Source of the DNA: Kribbella sp. VKM Ac-2568
GTDB taxonomy: Bacteria > Actinomycetota > Actinomycetes > Propionibacteriales > Kribbellaceae
Length of the DNA stretch: 64,000 nt
Assembly (NCBI RefSeq): GCF_004345365.1
Contig: NZ_SLVF01000007.1
Span: 372,001-436,000, forward strand
Direction of reading: 5' to 3'
Part shown: positions 31,410 to 40,099 of the stretch, piece by piece
Layout of the letters: each line of letters begins with the position of its first letter
Position numbering within the stretch: the stretch's first letter is position 1
Position numbers and translations under genes: made by a program
The notes under the pieces: generated by a model
The model's database searches: none
Told to the model about the DNA's origin: nothing
Seen by the model: the letters and a program-made list of their open reading frames with translations, nothing else

Positions 31410-32582
31410 TCATTCCGGTTCGGTCGGCTCGGCGATCCAGCCGGCGACCACCGGGAGGCGGGAGTCGCGGTGCACCGCGACGAAACCGAACGGGCGGTCG
31501 AGGGAGACGTCCAGCCGGCGCTCCTGCTTGGTCGGCATCGACGCGCGCATCAGGCCCATCGCCGTCACGGCCGCCGCCTCGAAGCCGGTGGCGAAGAACC
31601 GCGCGAGCACCGTCTGCTTGGCCTGGCCCACCACCAGCGATTCCGGGCTGATCGCACTGAAATGCCCCGGCCCGTTAGGCGGCGAGCTCACTGTGCCGAG
31701 CCCGAAGAGTTCGCGCTGCGCCAGCAGGTCGTGTTCCATCTCGACCTTGAAAGACGGCAGCGACAGCTTCACCTCCGGCACGGCCGAGGTCGTCAGCCCG
31801 ATCTTGATCCCCGGCGCGACCTCCTGCCCCGGCTGCCCCTGCTGAACCAACGCCGCACCCGGCTGACCACCCGCAGGCTTCACTGACGCAGCAAGAAGCC
31901 CAGCCAGTACTTCGGGCTGCGCCGCGCCGGGCGAGCCGATTCCGAGCAGCACATCCACATCGGCGTCACCCTGCACGGTGATCACGGTGAGCCCGCCCTC
32001 GTACAACCGGACCGAGTCGAGTTCCCGATCGCTCCGCTCGAGCCAATGCCACGACCCACCCGCCCACGGCCCGTCGTACTGGCGCTTGATCTGTTCCTTG
32101 AACGGGCGCGTCCAGGTGGTGCGCAGGGAGAGCGCAGACGCCAGTACTACGGACAGGTCCGGCGTCACCTCGAGTGGCATCTCGCGGATCAGGTTATCCG
32201 TGTGCCGCGCGGCCCAGGCGTCGAGTTTCGCCTTGTCGGCGGACGAGTCGCCGGTGAGCGTGCCGGTCAGCTCGGTAGGGATGACGCTGTCGAACGACTC
32301 GCTCAGCTTCAGCTGCTCGTGGACCCAGACGCCGAGTGCGGCGTGCAGATCGGCGGACTCGTCGACGGTCCGGATCAGCTCGACCGCGTCGGCCGCGGCG
32401 CTGTCGGCAGCGACGCCGGCCGCGTCGGCGAGCTCGGTGCGTCCGGGTTCGTCGGCGGCTGCCGCGAGGAGCGCGAGCAGAGGCCAGAGGCCGAGCCCGG
32501 ACACGACGGTGTTGCCGGGCGGCAGTTGCTTCGCCCAGCGGGAGGTGAGGCTGTTGACGGCTTGCACGACGTCGGCATCCAT
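31410..32582 (-). CDS. Serpin-family protein 1
   Basis: A 390-residue protein with serpin architecture and no signal peptide. The N-terminal helices carry NTVVSGLGLWPLLALLAAAA, strand s3A VVLASALSLRTTWTRPF, and the late hinge GFEAAAVTAMGLMRASMP, which corresponds to the serpin reactive-loop hinge (E-A-A-A-x-T). The end (LDRPFGFVAVHRDSRLPVVA then GWIAEP) matches the conserved serpin C-terminus. The central region contains an added Gly/Gln-rich loop (about residues 235-265). A suicide inhibitor of a cytoplasmic protease is expected, but non-inhibitory members exist. A paralogue lies at 33878-34960. ATG 32582 was chosen; GTG 32591 is possible. Confidence 0.8.
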   Translation of the reverse strand: MDADVVQAVNSLTSRWAKQLPPGNTVVSGLGLWPLLALLAAAADEPGRTELADAAGVAADSAAADAVELIRTVDESADLHAALGVWVHEQLKLSESFDSVIPTELTGTLTGDSSADKAKLDAWAARHTDNLIREMPLEVTPDLSVVLASALSLRTTWTRPFKEQIKRQYDGPWAGGSWHWLERSDRELDSVRLYEGGLTVITVQGDADVDVLLGIGSPGAAQPEVLAGLLAASVKPAGGQPGAALVQQGQPGQEVAPGIKIGLTTSAVPEVKLSLPSFKVEMEHDLLAQRELFGLGTVSSPPNGPGHFSAISPESLVVGQAKQTVLARFFATGFEAAAVTAMGLMRASMPTKQERRLDVSLDRPFGFVAVHRDSRLPVVAGWIAEPTEPE

Positions 32583-32745
32583 ATGGACCACAGTGCCACG
32601 TGGAAGGTCATCGGACCCGTCGAACGGGAGTCTTCAGGGGCCGGTCAGGGCGATCGCGACTATTCGCCGGAATGACGCTGATTTTCATTTCACCGCTGCT
32701 GTCCGTGCTCGTGCGGGCGCGTTCCGCGGTGTCAGGATGCCGCCC

Positions 32746-33343
32746 ATGAGCACTCCCGCGTACTCCGCCGAGGCCACCAAACCCCCAGATTCCCCCAACC
32801 ACCCCGGCAACTCCCGGCGCCCCTATGACAAGAACTCGATGGGGTCGTCGATCGAGTTCACGGCGACGTTGGCGGTGCTGGTCGGGCTGGCCTTGTTCGG
32901 GTGGACGATCTTCGCCGGGCTGTTCACCGACGACGGGGACGGCAGTCCCCGGTCGCGGCGAAACCGATCGCGCCCAAAGGCCACTCGTGGCTGGCCGACA
33001 GCGCCCAGGGCGACACCCCGGTACCTTTGGCCGTGCGCGACTACGCCGTCTGGGCCGTTTGGGAGAAGGAGAGCATGAAGGCCGGAGCTTCCAGTTGACC
33101 GGGTTCATGACTCCGGGCAAGAACGGCACCTGGTACGTCTCCCGGATCGGGCTGACCTGCTGCGTCGCCGACGGCACCGCGTTCATGGTGGAGGCCCGCG
33201 GCCAGGCCGCACCGCCGAAGAACCAGTGGGTCACCGTCACCGGCGAGTGGGCTGAGCCGACGAAGCGCGCCGACGGGGACGCCGCCGCCCTCACCATCAC
33301 CGGGCTGCGGAACGTGACACGGCCGGCCAACCAGTACGAGTGA
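32746..33343 (+). pseudogene. TIGR03943-like membrane protein broken by two frameshifts
   Basis: Three frames must be joined. Frame one (from ATG 32746) gives a polar N-terminus and membrane segment EFTATLAVLVGLALFGWTIF. Near 32955 the homologous sequence moves to a second frame (VAAKPIAPKGHSWLADSAQG, then TPVPLAVRDYAVWAVWEKES). Near 33080 it moves to a third (FQLTGFMTPGKNGTWYVSRI, GLTCCVADGTAFMVEARGQA, PPKNQWVTVTGEW). The last two pieces fit the C-terminal half of TIGR03943 proteins, including the conserved T-C-C. Two single-base indels explain it; sequencing error is an alternative. The terminal TGA overlaps the GTG of the NADAR gene. Confidence 0.65.
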
Positions 33344-33906
33344 TCGCGCCGCTCAGCACTGCCGACCTGATCGAGAGTCTGGCGTCGGGCCTGCGCTACA
33401 AGTACGTCTTCTTCTGGGGTGACACGCCGAGGCACGACCGCTCCGTCGACGCGAGTTGCCTGAGCCAGTGGTTCCACGCGTCGTTCACCGTCGACGGGGT
33501 TCGATACTTGACCGCCGAGCACTGGATGATGGCCGGCAAGGCGCGGCTGTTCGGCGATTGCGAATCCGAGGAGAAGGCGATCGCCGCCGGGCACCCGGGG
33601 CAGGCTAAGGCGATCGGCCGGACCGTCCAGGGTTTCGACACCGAGACCTGGCATCGGCACCGCTTCGACCTGGTTGTCGAGGGCAACACTCACAAGTTCG
33701 GCCAGAACCAGCCCTTGCTGGACTACCTCCTCGGCACCGGCGATCGCGTCCTGGTCGAGGCGAGCCCGGTCGACCGGATCTGGGGCATCGGTCTGGCCGC
33801 GCAGGACGAACGCGCCCAGCACCCGGCCCAGTGGCGGGGACTCAACCTACTCGGCTTCGCCCTGATGCAAGCCCGCCTCAGACTTGCCGGTGAGCCGTCT
33901 CGGTGA
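33340..33906 (+). CDS. NADAR-domain protein (YbiA-like)
   Basis: A 188-residue NADAR protein; family members hydrolyse N-glycosidic bonds, either damaged riboflavin intermediates or ADP-ribosylated bases. The signatures FFWGD, LSQWFHASFTVDGVRYLTAE, HWMMAGKARLFGD, KFGQNQPLLDYLLGTGDRVL and EASPVDRIWGIGL are all present, with the WGIG turn intact. GTG 33340 overlaps the stop of the frameshifted gene. The last 29 bases overlap the convergent serpin 2 gene. Position between two serpins may be accidental, but DNA ADP-ribosyl glycosylase NADAR proteins also work as antitoxins, so a toxin partner is worth checking; none is adjacent. Confidence 0.88.
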   Translation: MIAPLSTADLIESLASGLRYKYVFFWGDTPRHDRSVDASCLSQWFHASFTVDGVRYLTAEHWMMAGKARLFGDCESEEKAIAAGHPGQAKAIGRTVQGFDTETWHRHRFDLVVEGNTHKFGQNQPLLDYLLGTGDRVLVEASPVDRIWGIGLAAQDERAQHPAQWRGLNLLGFALMQARLRLAGEPSR

Positions 33907-34960
33907 CCCACCCGGCGATCACCGGGATGCCGGTCGGACGATGCACGGCGACGAAGCCGAACGGCCGGTCCAGGTGGACGTACAACGCCTGCGCACCAGG
34001 GGTCGGCGCTGACCCCGGTGCCATCGCGAACGCGGTCACCGCCGCCGCCTCGAACCCGGTGGCCGAGAACCGCGCCATCACCGCCTGCCTGGCCTGACCC
34101 ACCGCGAGCGGCATCGGGCTCAGCCCCGGGAAGTGGCCGCGCGAGTTGTCCGTCGCGGTGACCAGGCCGAACACCTCCGCGTGCTCCAGCAGATCGTGCT
34201 CGACGTCGACCTCGAAGTACGGCATCGAGAGGATTGCGGTGGGTCTCCCCGACATCGACTCGATCACCTCGACTCCCGGCGCCTCCCGGCCGGCGAGCAA
34301 CGCGGCTCCGCCGACTCCTTCACCTTCGAGGTCGAGAACAGCAGCCAGTACTGCGTTCCGCCCGCGCCCGGGTTCCCCCATGACCAGGCGGACGTCGAAC
34401 TCCCCCTCGCCGAACACGGTGATCACGGTCAACGGACCGCCCGGGCTCTCGTACCGGCGTACCGACTCCAGGTCGTAGTCGGAGCGCTGCAGCCACCGCG
34501 TCCCACCCTCCGTGAACGACGTCTCCCTGAAGGCCAGCCGCCAAGTGATCCGCAGCGCCAACGCTGACGCGAGCACCAACAGCACGTCAGGTGTCAGCAT
34601 CACCGGCATCCGCTGAATCAGACCGCCCGTCTGCTCGACCACCCAGTCGTCCAGCACCTGGTGGTTCGCCAGCACGCCGCGAATCTCCGGCGGCAGCACC
34701 TTGTCGACACCCGGCTCGAGCGGCACCTCCGGACGGGTCCACAACCCCAGCGCCATCCGCAGTTCGGGGGCCGAGGCCAACAGCCCCTCGTACTGCGCTC
34801 CCGCGGCGGCCGCCAACTCCGAGCGGGCGGGCTCATCCGCCAGCTCGGCGAGAATCGCCAGCAGCGGCCAGACCCCGAGCCCGGACAGGACCGTGCTCTC
34901 CTCGCCGGGCAACTCCCGGATCCACTGAGCGGTCAGACGGCTGATCTGCTGAGCATCCAC
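33878..34960 (-). CDS. Serpin-family protein 2
   Basis: A 360-residue paralogue of the protein at 31410-32582. Shared parts: STVLSGLGVWPLLAILAELA, LVLASALALRITWRLAFRE, the hinge GFEAAAVTAFAMAPGSAPTP and the C-terminus HLDRPFGFVAVHRPTGIPVI. It lacks a signal peptide. The inhibitory loop after the hinge differs from paralogue 1, so the two may target different proteases. GTG 34960 is the likely start because homology to paralogue 1 begins there (VDAQQISRLT against MDADVVQAVN); the open frame continues through the EamA gene but has no support. Its 3' end overlaps the NADAR gene by 29 bases. Confidence 0.8.
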   Translation of the reverse strand: MDAQQISRLTAQWIRELPGEESTVLSGLGVWPLLAILAELADEPARSELAAAAGAQYEGLLASAPELRMALGLWTRPEVPLEPGVDKVLPPEIRGVLANHQVLDDWVVEQTGGLIQRMPVMLTPDVLLVLASALALRITWRLAFRETSFTEGGTRWLQRSDYDLESVRRYESPGGPLTVITVFGEGEFDVRLVMGEPGRGRNAVLAAVLDLEGEGVGGAALLAGREAPGVEVIESMSGRPTAILSMPYFEVDVEHDLLEHAEVFGLVTATDNSRGHFPGLSPMPLAVGQARQAVMARFSATGFEAAAVTAFAMAPGSAPTPGAQALYVHLDRPFGFVAVHRPTGIPVIAGWVTETAHRQV

Positions 34961-34986
34961 TCGGCCGAGTCTGCCTTGTCCCAGGC

Positions 34987-35892
34987 TCAGGCGGCTGCTC
35001 CGGTGAGCGCCTGCTCGGGTGAGTTCGCGGCAGGCCGGGCTCGCCGGCGAAGTACGGTGCACGCCATGCCGCCGATGATGAGGACGGCCGCGATTCCCTG
35101 CTGCAGGCCGACCGTCTCGCCACGGAGCAGCCAGGCCGCGGCCATCCCGACCACCGGGACGAGCAGGGAGAACGGCGCAACGGTGCTCGCGTCGTACTGG
35201 CGGAGCAGGAAGCCCCAGACGCCGAAGCCGAACAGGGTGGCCATGAACGAGAGATAGCCGATGGCGCCGACTCCGGTGAGGCTGATGTTGCGCAAGGCAT
35301 CTAAATCGCGGTCTGCTCCCTCGGTCAGCAGAGAGAGCAGCAACAGGGGCAGTACCGCGACCGCGCTGACCCAGACCATGAACCGCAACGTGTCCTGCGG
35401 CTTGGCGTGCCGGGTGACGATGTTGGACACACCCCAGCACGCTCCCGCAGCTATCACGAGCATTAGCGCTCCGACCGGCGCCGCCAGCCCGTGGTCGAGC
35501 ATGATCAGGACCATGCCCGCGCAGGCGATCGCGATCCCGGCCAGCTGCGTACGGCGCGGCCGCTCCCGCAGTATCAGTACCGCGAACAGCAGCGTGAAGA
35601 TCACCTGGCACTGCAGCACCAGCGACGCCAACCCGGCCGGCACACCGCGATCCATCGCGATGAAGAGCAGGCTGAACTTCGCCACGCCGAGGGCGAGGCC
35701 GACCGCGATGACGTAACGCCAGGCGACCCGTGGTCTGCCGAGCAGGAAGATCGCCGGCACCGCCGCGAAGAAGAACCGCAGGGCCGAGAAGAGCAGCGGC
35801 GGGAAGCCTTCCAGGCCGACCTCGATGACGACGAAGTTGACACCCCAGACGACCACGACGGCCAGCGCGAGGAGCATGTGACGCGGGTTCAT
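34987..35892 (-). CDS. EamA/DMT-family transporter
   Basis: A 301-residue exporter-type membrane protein with ten hydrophobic segments in two EamA repeats (LALAVVVVWGVNFVVIEVGL near the start, MLVIAAGACWGVSNIVTRHA for the second). Related proteins (YdcZ/RhaT/EamA types) export amino acids or metabolites. It is divergent from the LysR gene at 35966 with 73 bases between, the usual sign that LysR controls it. The ATG at 35892 is preceded by weakly conserved purines only. Confidence 0.9.
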   Translation of the reverse strand: MNPRHMLLALAVVVVWGVNFVVIEVGLEGFPPLLFSALRFFFAAVPAIFLLGRPRVAWRYVIAVGLALGVAKFSLLFIAMDRGVPAGLASLVLQCQVIFTLLFAVLILRERPRRTQLAGIAIACAGMVLIMLDHGLAAPVGALMLVIAAGACWGVSNIVTRHAKPQDTLRFMVWVSAVAVLPLLLLSLLTEGADRDLDALRNISLTGVGAIGYLSFMATLFGFGVWGFLLRQYDASTVAPFSLLVPVVGMAAAWLLRGETVGLQQGIAAVLIIGGMACTVLRRRARPAANSPEQALTGAAA

Positions 35893-35912
35893 GGACTCAA
35901 GTCTGGGCTGGT

Positions 35913-35956
35913 CTACAGTTAAGGACCAGCGAAGATTGCTATGGCTGACACTGTAG
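35913..35956. promoter_or_regulatory. Inverted repeat in the LysR/EamA divergent promoter
   Basis: CTACAGT (35913-35919) and ACTGTAG (35950-35956) are perfect inverted copies 30 bases apart, covering most of the 73-bp intergenic region. Two distant half sites fit LysR tetramer binding to activate EamA and repress itself. Confidence 0.4.
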
Positions 35957-35965
35957 GAGTGCTAC

Positions 35966-36874
35966 ATGATCGATCTGGGCAGGCTCCGAGCACTGCACGC
36001 CGTCGCGATCCACGGCTCGGTCGGTAGCGCGGCCGACGCGCTCGGCTACACCCCGTCGGCGATCTCGCAGCAGCTGGCCAAGCTGGAGCGCGAGACGCGG
36101 ACCGTCCTTGTCGAGAAACGCGGTCGCGGGATCGTCTTGACCGATGCGGCCCAGCAGCTCGCGGCCACGGCTGCCCAGGTCTTGGAGCTCGTCGAAGCTG
36201 CCGAGCTGACCCTGGAGGAGCAACACGGCCAGGCGATCGGGTCGCTCCTGATCGCCGCCTTCCCGACGGCCGCCCGCGGCCTGCTGCCCGCCGTACTGCC
36301 GAGGCTGATCGACGACAACCCCGCACTCGACGTGCGGGTGAGCGAGACCGATCCGTTCGAGGCAGTGGCCGCGGTGGCGAGGGGTGAGATCCACATCGCG
36401 GTCGTGCACGACTGGCACAACACTCCCCTCGCCCTGCCCGACGAACTGTCCCGGGTGAAGCTCGGCTCCGACCCGGCCGACGTGTTGCTGCCCGCTACGC
36501 ATCGCCTGGCAGGTAAGGAGTTCGTGCGCGCCGACGACCTCGTGGGCGAGCGCTGGATCTGCCAGCCGACGGGATCGATCTGCCACGACTGGCTGATCCG
36601 CACGATGCGCAAGGCCGGAGTGGAGCCGGATGTCGCCTACTCGGTCGCGGAGTACCAGACCCAGCTCGCGATGCTTGCCCGCGGCATCGGTATCGGCCTG
36701 CTCCCCCGCCTCGGCCGCGGACCCCTGCCCGAGGGAGTGGTGGCGGTACCGCTGCAGCCGGCCCCGAGCCGGCGGCTGTACGCCGTCTGGCGCACAGCCA
36801 CAGCCCGCCGCCCCGCCATCGCAGTAACCCTCGCCGCCCTCAAAGCAGGCTGGCAGCACCGCGACACCGCTTAG
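35966..36874 (+). CDS. LysR-family transcriptional regulator
   Basis: A 302-residue LysR protein. The winged helix is at the N-terminus (LGRLRALHAVAIHGSVGSAA, DALGYTPSAISQQLAKLERE, RTVLVEKRGRGIVLTDAAQQ). The effector domain is complete (DVRVSETDPFEAVAAVARGE, LVGERWICQPTGSICHDW, GIGIGLLPRLGRGPLPEGVV). The ligand is unknown. It is divergent from EamA at 34987-35892 and probably activates it in response to the exported metabolite. Confidence 0.92.
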   Translation: MIDLGRLRALHAVAIHGSVGSAADALGYTPSAISQQLAKLERETRTVLVEKRGRGIVLTDAAQQLAATAAQVLELVEAAELTLEEQHGQAIGSLLIAAFPTAARGLLPAVLPRLIDDNPALDVRVSETDPFEAVAAVARGEIHIAVVHDWHNTPLALPDELSRVKLGSDPADVLLPATHRLAGKEFVRADDLVGERWICQPTGSICHDWLIRTMRKAGVEPDVAYSVAEYQTQLAMLARGIGIGLLPRLGRGPLPEGVVAVPLQPAPSRRLYAVWRTATARRPAIAVTLAALKAGWQHRDTA

Positions 36875-36910
36875 TCCGCACGGTCGAAGGCCGAGCTGAA
36901 GGTTTCACTG

Positions 36911-37747
36911 CTAGCCGTAGACCAAGGTGTGGAGCTTGGCCTCGGTCTCCTCGTCGACCGGGGTGTAGACGGTGGCGCGGACCTGACCGAGCTGGGTCAG
37001 CCACAGATTGGCCGGCTCCATCCTCAGCAGGCCGACCTTCTCGTTCTGCAGCAGCTTGATCTTGGCGCTCGGCGCGGCCACGTCGTACCGCTCCCAGAGC
37101 TCGGCGAACAACGGGGAACTCGCGAGCAGCCGATCGGTGAGGTCCTGCCAGCTCGGCTCGCCGAGGTGGTCGGCGAGCGCCGCACGATATCCCGCGACCA
37201 GGTGCATCTTGATCGAATCGCCGTCCGTGAACGCACACCGCCAATCGTCGGACACGAAGGTGAGCCAGAGCAGGTTGCGCTCCTCCAGCGGCACTGCCGC
37301 CATGTCGAGGATCACCTTGGTATACGCGTCATTGAAGGCCAGTACGTCGTACCGCGCGTTCATCACCTGCGCGGGATAGGGCGAGAACTTGTCGAGCATC
37401 TTCTGGATGGAGGCGGGCAACGCCGCGCAGGCAGCCTTCGCCGGACCGAGGGCGATGCCCGCGAGCGTGTAGAGGTGGTTCCGCTCCAGCCGGTCCAAGC
37501 GGAGCGTGCGCGAGATCGCCTCGATCACCTGGGCCGACACGTTGATGTCGCGGCCCTGCTCCAGCCAGGTGTACCAAGTCACCCCGACGCCGGCGAGCTG
37601 GGCGACCTCCTCGCGCCGCAGGCCCGGAGTACGGCGTCGGCCGCCCGGCGCGAAGCCGACCTCTTCGGGCTGGATCCGCTCCCGCCGGCTGCGCAGGAAC
37701 GCCGCCAGTTCCCGCCGCCGCTCGGCCTTGTCGGTGGTGGCTGGCAT
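36911..37747 (-). CDS. XRE-family regulator with MmyB-like ligand domain
   Basis: A 278-residue regulator. The helix-turn-helix at the N-terminus contains the family signature RTPGLRREEVAQLAGVGVTW, YTWLEQGRDINVSAQVIEAI; the C-terminal part is the PAS-like MmyB domain (YPAQVMNARYDVLAFNDAYT, RNLLWLTFVSDDWR) that binds fatty-acid-like ligands. MmyB-type proteins in actinobacteria usually control an adjacent transporter or dehydrogenase; here the divergent DHA2-type MFS gene at 37879. ATG 37747 is taken as start; GTG 37765 is possible. Confidence 0.9.
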   Translation of the reverse strand: MPATTDKAERRRELAAFLRSRRERIQPEEVGFAPGGRRRTPGLRREEVAQLAGVGVTWYTWLEQGRDINVSAQVIEAISRTLRLDRLERNHLYTLAGIALGPAKAACAALPASIQKMLDKFSPYPAQVMNARYDVLAFNDAYTKVILDMAAVPLEERNLLWLTFVSDDWRCAFTDGDSIKMHLVAGYRAALADHLGEPSWQDLTDRLLASSPLFAELWERYDVAAPSAKIKLLQNEKVGLLRMEPANLWLTQLGQVRATVYTPVDEETEAKLHTLVYG

Positions 37748-37878
37748 GCTGGTCAGGACGCTCACATCTCCATGGTGGTCCGTCTGCCCGGGTGGCGAAA
37801 GGCTGGTGCCAGGTGCTGCCAATACCAGGATAAACAGGCTCTCACCACCAGGCTCGGAGTCGGCGCAGAGTGGGTGAC

Positions 37879-39306
37879 ATGACAGACCAGCTCCAGACCG
37901 CCCGCGTAGCCACCGAGCCGCGCACGGCGTCACCACTCGGCCCGGTGGCGCTCACCACTCTGCTCTTCGGCGCCTTCCTGCCGATGCTCTCCTTCTTCAT
38001 CATCAACGTCGCGCTGCCCGCGATCGGGTCCGACCTGCAGGCCACCTCGGGCGAGCTCCAACTCGTCGTCGGCAGCTACGGCATCGCCAACGCCACCCTG
38101 CTCGTGGTCGGCGGTCGCCTCGGCGACGGCTTCGGCCGCAAGCGGCTGTTCCTGCTCGGCCTGACCGGGTTCACCGTGATGTCGCTGATCTGCGCGATCG
38201 CCCCGACGATCGGCGTACTGCTCGCTGCCCGGGTCGTCCAGGGCGCGGCCGCCGCGGCGATGACTCCGCAGGTGCTCGCGTCGATCAGCAGCCTGCTCAC
38301 CGGCGAGCACCGTGCTCGCGCGATGGCGATGTTCGGCGTGGCCGGTGGTGCTGCTGCCGCGCTCGGCCAGATCCTCGGCGGCGTTCTGGTCGAGGCCAAC
38401 GTGTTCGGCCTCGGCTGGCGGGCGGTGTTCCTGGTCAACGTTCCCGTCGGCCTGGTCGCGCTGGCCGCGGCTTTGAAGCTGCTCCCGGAGACTCGCGCCG
38501 AGAAGGCCCAGCGGGTCGACCTGGTCGGTGCGGGCCTGCTCGCGCTGGCGTTGGTGCTCCTGCTGCTACCGCTGACCGAGGGCCGTCCGCTCGGCTGGCC
38601 GACGTGGACCTGGATCTCGCTGGCCGCGACGATTCCAGCCGTCGGGCTGCTCGGCGTACACCAGCATCGGTCGGAGCGGACCGGCTCTGCTCCGCTGATC
38701 CCGCCGTCGGTACTGCGGTTGCGCCCGATGCGGATCGGCCTGCTGCTGGCCGTGGGCTTCTTCACCACCTTCGGCGGCTTCATGTTCGTCTTCGCGCTGG
38801 CGACCCAGGGTGAGGCCGGGATGTCTCCCTTGGAAGGCGGTCTCAGCCTGCTCCCGATGGCCGTCGGCTTCCTGATCACGTCGATCTACGGTCCTCGCCT
38901 GCAGCAGCGGTACGGCGCCGGCCTGATCCTGCGCGGCTGGATCGTGCAGTCAGTCGGGTACGCCGTACTGGCTGTGGTGGCTCTGACGCTGTGGCCTGAC
39001 GTGACTCCGTGGTCCCTGGCGGTACCCATGCTCATCGCGGGGTTCGGCAGCGGCCTGGTGATGGTCCCGCTCATGGGTGTGGTCGTCGGCCAGGTCCCAC
39101 CGGCACAGGCTGGACTTGGCAGCGGAATCCTGCTCACGAGCCAGCAGACCTGCTTGGCACTCGGCGCGGCCACGGTCGGGACGGCGTACCTGTCGCTGGC
39201 TGGGACCTCGTGGGGACAGGGTGGCGCGCTGGCCGCGGTCTCACTGGCGATCACGGCGATCTCGTTGCTGATGACGCCGGTGACTCACCAGCTCAGGACG
39301 CGGTAG
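37879..39306 (+). CDS. DHA2-type MFS drug exporter
   Basis: A 475-residue major facilitator of the 14-span drug:proton antiporter type. Motif A is GGRLGDGFGRKRLFLLGLTG; motif C-like glycines appear in AMFGVAGGAAAALGQILGGV. Other parts: FFIINVALPAIGSDLQATSG, RVVQGAAAAAMTPQVLASIS. It faces the MmyB-type regulator across about 130 bases, which contains CCAGG/CCTGG-type half sites (for example TACCAGGATAAACAGG). ATG 37879 was chosen; GTG 37870 would add MGD. A hairpin at 39304-39319 ends the gene. Confidence 0.92.
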   Translation: MTDQLQTARVATEPRTASPLGPVALTTLLFGAFLPMLSFFIINVALPAIGSDLQATSGELQLVVGSYGIANATLLVVGGRLGDGFGRKRLFLLGLTGFTVMSLICAIAPTIGVLLAARVVQGAAAAAMTPQVLASISSLLTGEHRARAMAMFGVAGGAAAALGQILGGVLVEANVFGLGWRAVFLVNVPVGLVALAAALKLLPETRAEKAQRVDLVGAGLLALALVLLLLPLTEGRPLGWPTWTWISLAATIPAVGLLGVHQHRSERTGSAPLIPPSVLRLRPMRIGLLLAVGFFTTFGGFMFVFALATQGEAGMSPLEGGLSLLPMAVGFLITSIYGPRLQQRYGAGLILRGWIVQSVGYAVLAVVALTLWPDVTPWSLAVPMLIAGFGSGLVMVPLMGVVVGQVPPAQAGLGSGILLTSQQTCLALGAATVGTAYLSLAGTSWGQGGALAAVSLAITAISLLMTPVTHQLRTR

Positions 39307-39319
39307 TGCCCTGGCACTA
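39304..39319. terminator. Short bidirectional hairpin between convergent genes
   Basis: TAGTGCC-CT-GGCACTA is a perfect 7-bp inverted repeat that includes the stop codon of the MFS gene and the stop of the convergent pentapeptide gene. It may end both transcripts; no U-tract follows, so it could also be chance. Confidence 0.4.
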
Positions 39320-40099
39320 GTTCCAGTGCGACGGCCGGTTCAGCGCGGTGGGCAGCTTGGTGGCTTGATTGCCGCGAGCCGCGTTGACCTGGGACTGCGT
39401 GAGGAACAGGGCACCGCTGAGATCCGCGCCTTCGAGGTTGGTGTCCCGCAGGTCGGCGCCGATCAGGTCGGCCTTCCGGAGATCGGCGTCCCTCAGATCG
39501 GCCGCGATGAGGTAAGCGCCTCGGAGATTGGCGGAGTTGAAGTCCGCGCCGCGGAGTCTGGCCCCGAAGAGGTCGGCTCCGCGGCGCTCCTTCTTCTTGC
39601 TCTGCTTGCCGCGAACCAGGGCGCTCGTCCGCAGCAGGAGTTCGTTGACCGCCTCGCGCTCGCCGGGCAGGTCGACCGTCGTCACATCGGGCTCGAGGGT
39701 GAGCTTCTCGATCCGGTCGCTCGCGGCTCGCAGGTCGGGGTGGATCGACTTGGTCTCCGGGCGTTCGAGGGCCTCCGCCAGATACCAGAGCAGCTCGTGC
39801 AACTGCCGCATGATCGGCAGCGCCTCGAACATCTGCTGGCCCGGCTGCTCGCGCCAACTGCTGCCGGCGAGCTTCGAGATCTTCTGCCCGGCGCCGAAGC
39901 AGTCGTAGACCGTGCAGCCCTGGAAGCCCGCTGGGCGGAGCTTGCTGTGGATGCCGCAGCGGAAGTCTTCCTGCAGGTTCGGACACGGCTCGCCCGCGTC
40001 CTTGTCGATCGCGAAGTCGGCGGACTTCGAGAAGGTCAGCGCGACGCAGCAGAGTCCGTAGCAGCTGCCGCAGTCCGCGCGGAGATCTTCTCGGATCAC
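39317..40099 (-). CDS. Cysteine-cluster (YkgJ-like) domain fused to pentapeptide repeats
   Basis: A 260-residue protein. The N-terminal part has a dense cysteine cluster: C10-x2-C13-x3-C17-C18, then C39, C48, C62 and C67, as in YkgJ/UPF0153 proteins that bind zinc or iron. A helical middle (about 75-160) follows. Residues about 175-235 are pentapeptide repeats (ADLFGARLRGADFNSANLRG, AYLIAADLRDADLRKADLIG, ADLRDTNLEGADLSGALFL), forming a right-handed beta-helix. GTG 40099 lies at the conserved start (IREDLRADCGSCYGLCC). It is 28 bases downstream of prfB on the same strand. Some pentapeptide proteins mimic DNA and protect gyrase; here function is unknown. Confidence 0.8.
   Translation of the reverse strand: MIREDLRADCGSCYGLCCVALTFSKSADFAIDKDAGEPCPNLQEDFRCGIHSKLRPAGFQGCTVYDCFGAGQKISKLAGSSWREQPGQQMFEALPIMRQLHELLWYLAEALERPETKSIHPDLRAASDRIEKLTLEPDVTTVDLPGEREAVNELLLRTSALVRGKQSKKKERRGADLFGARLRGADFNSANLRGAYLIAADLRDADLRKADLIGADLRDTNLEGADLSGALFLTQSQVNAARGNQATKLPTALNRPSHWN

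Noticed and set aside
32608..33822. Minus-strand frame of 404 codons between the serpin genes
   Set aside because: Antisense to the TIGR03943-like relic and the NADAR gene, which show strong homology; the frame has no domain.
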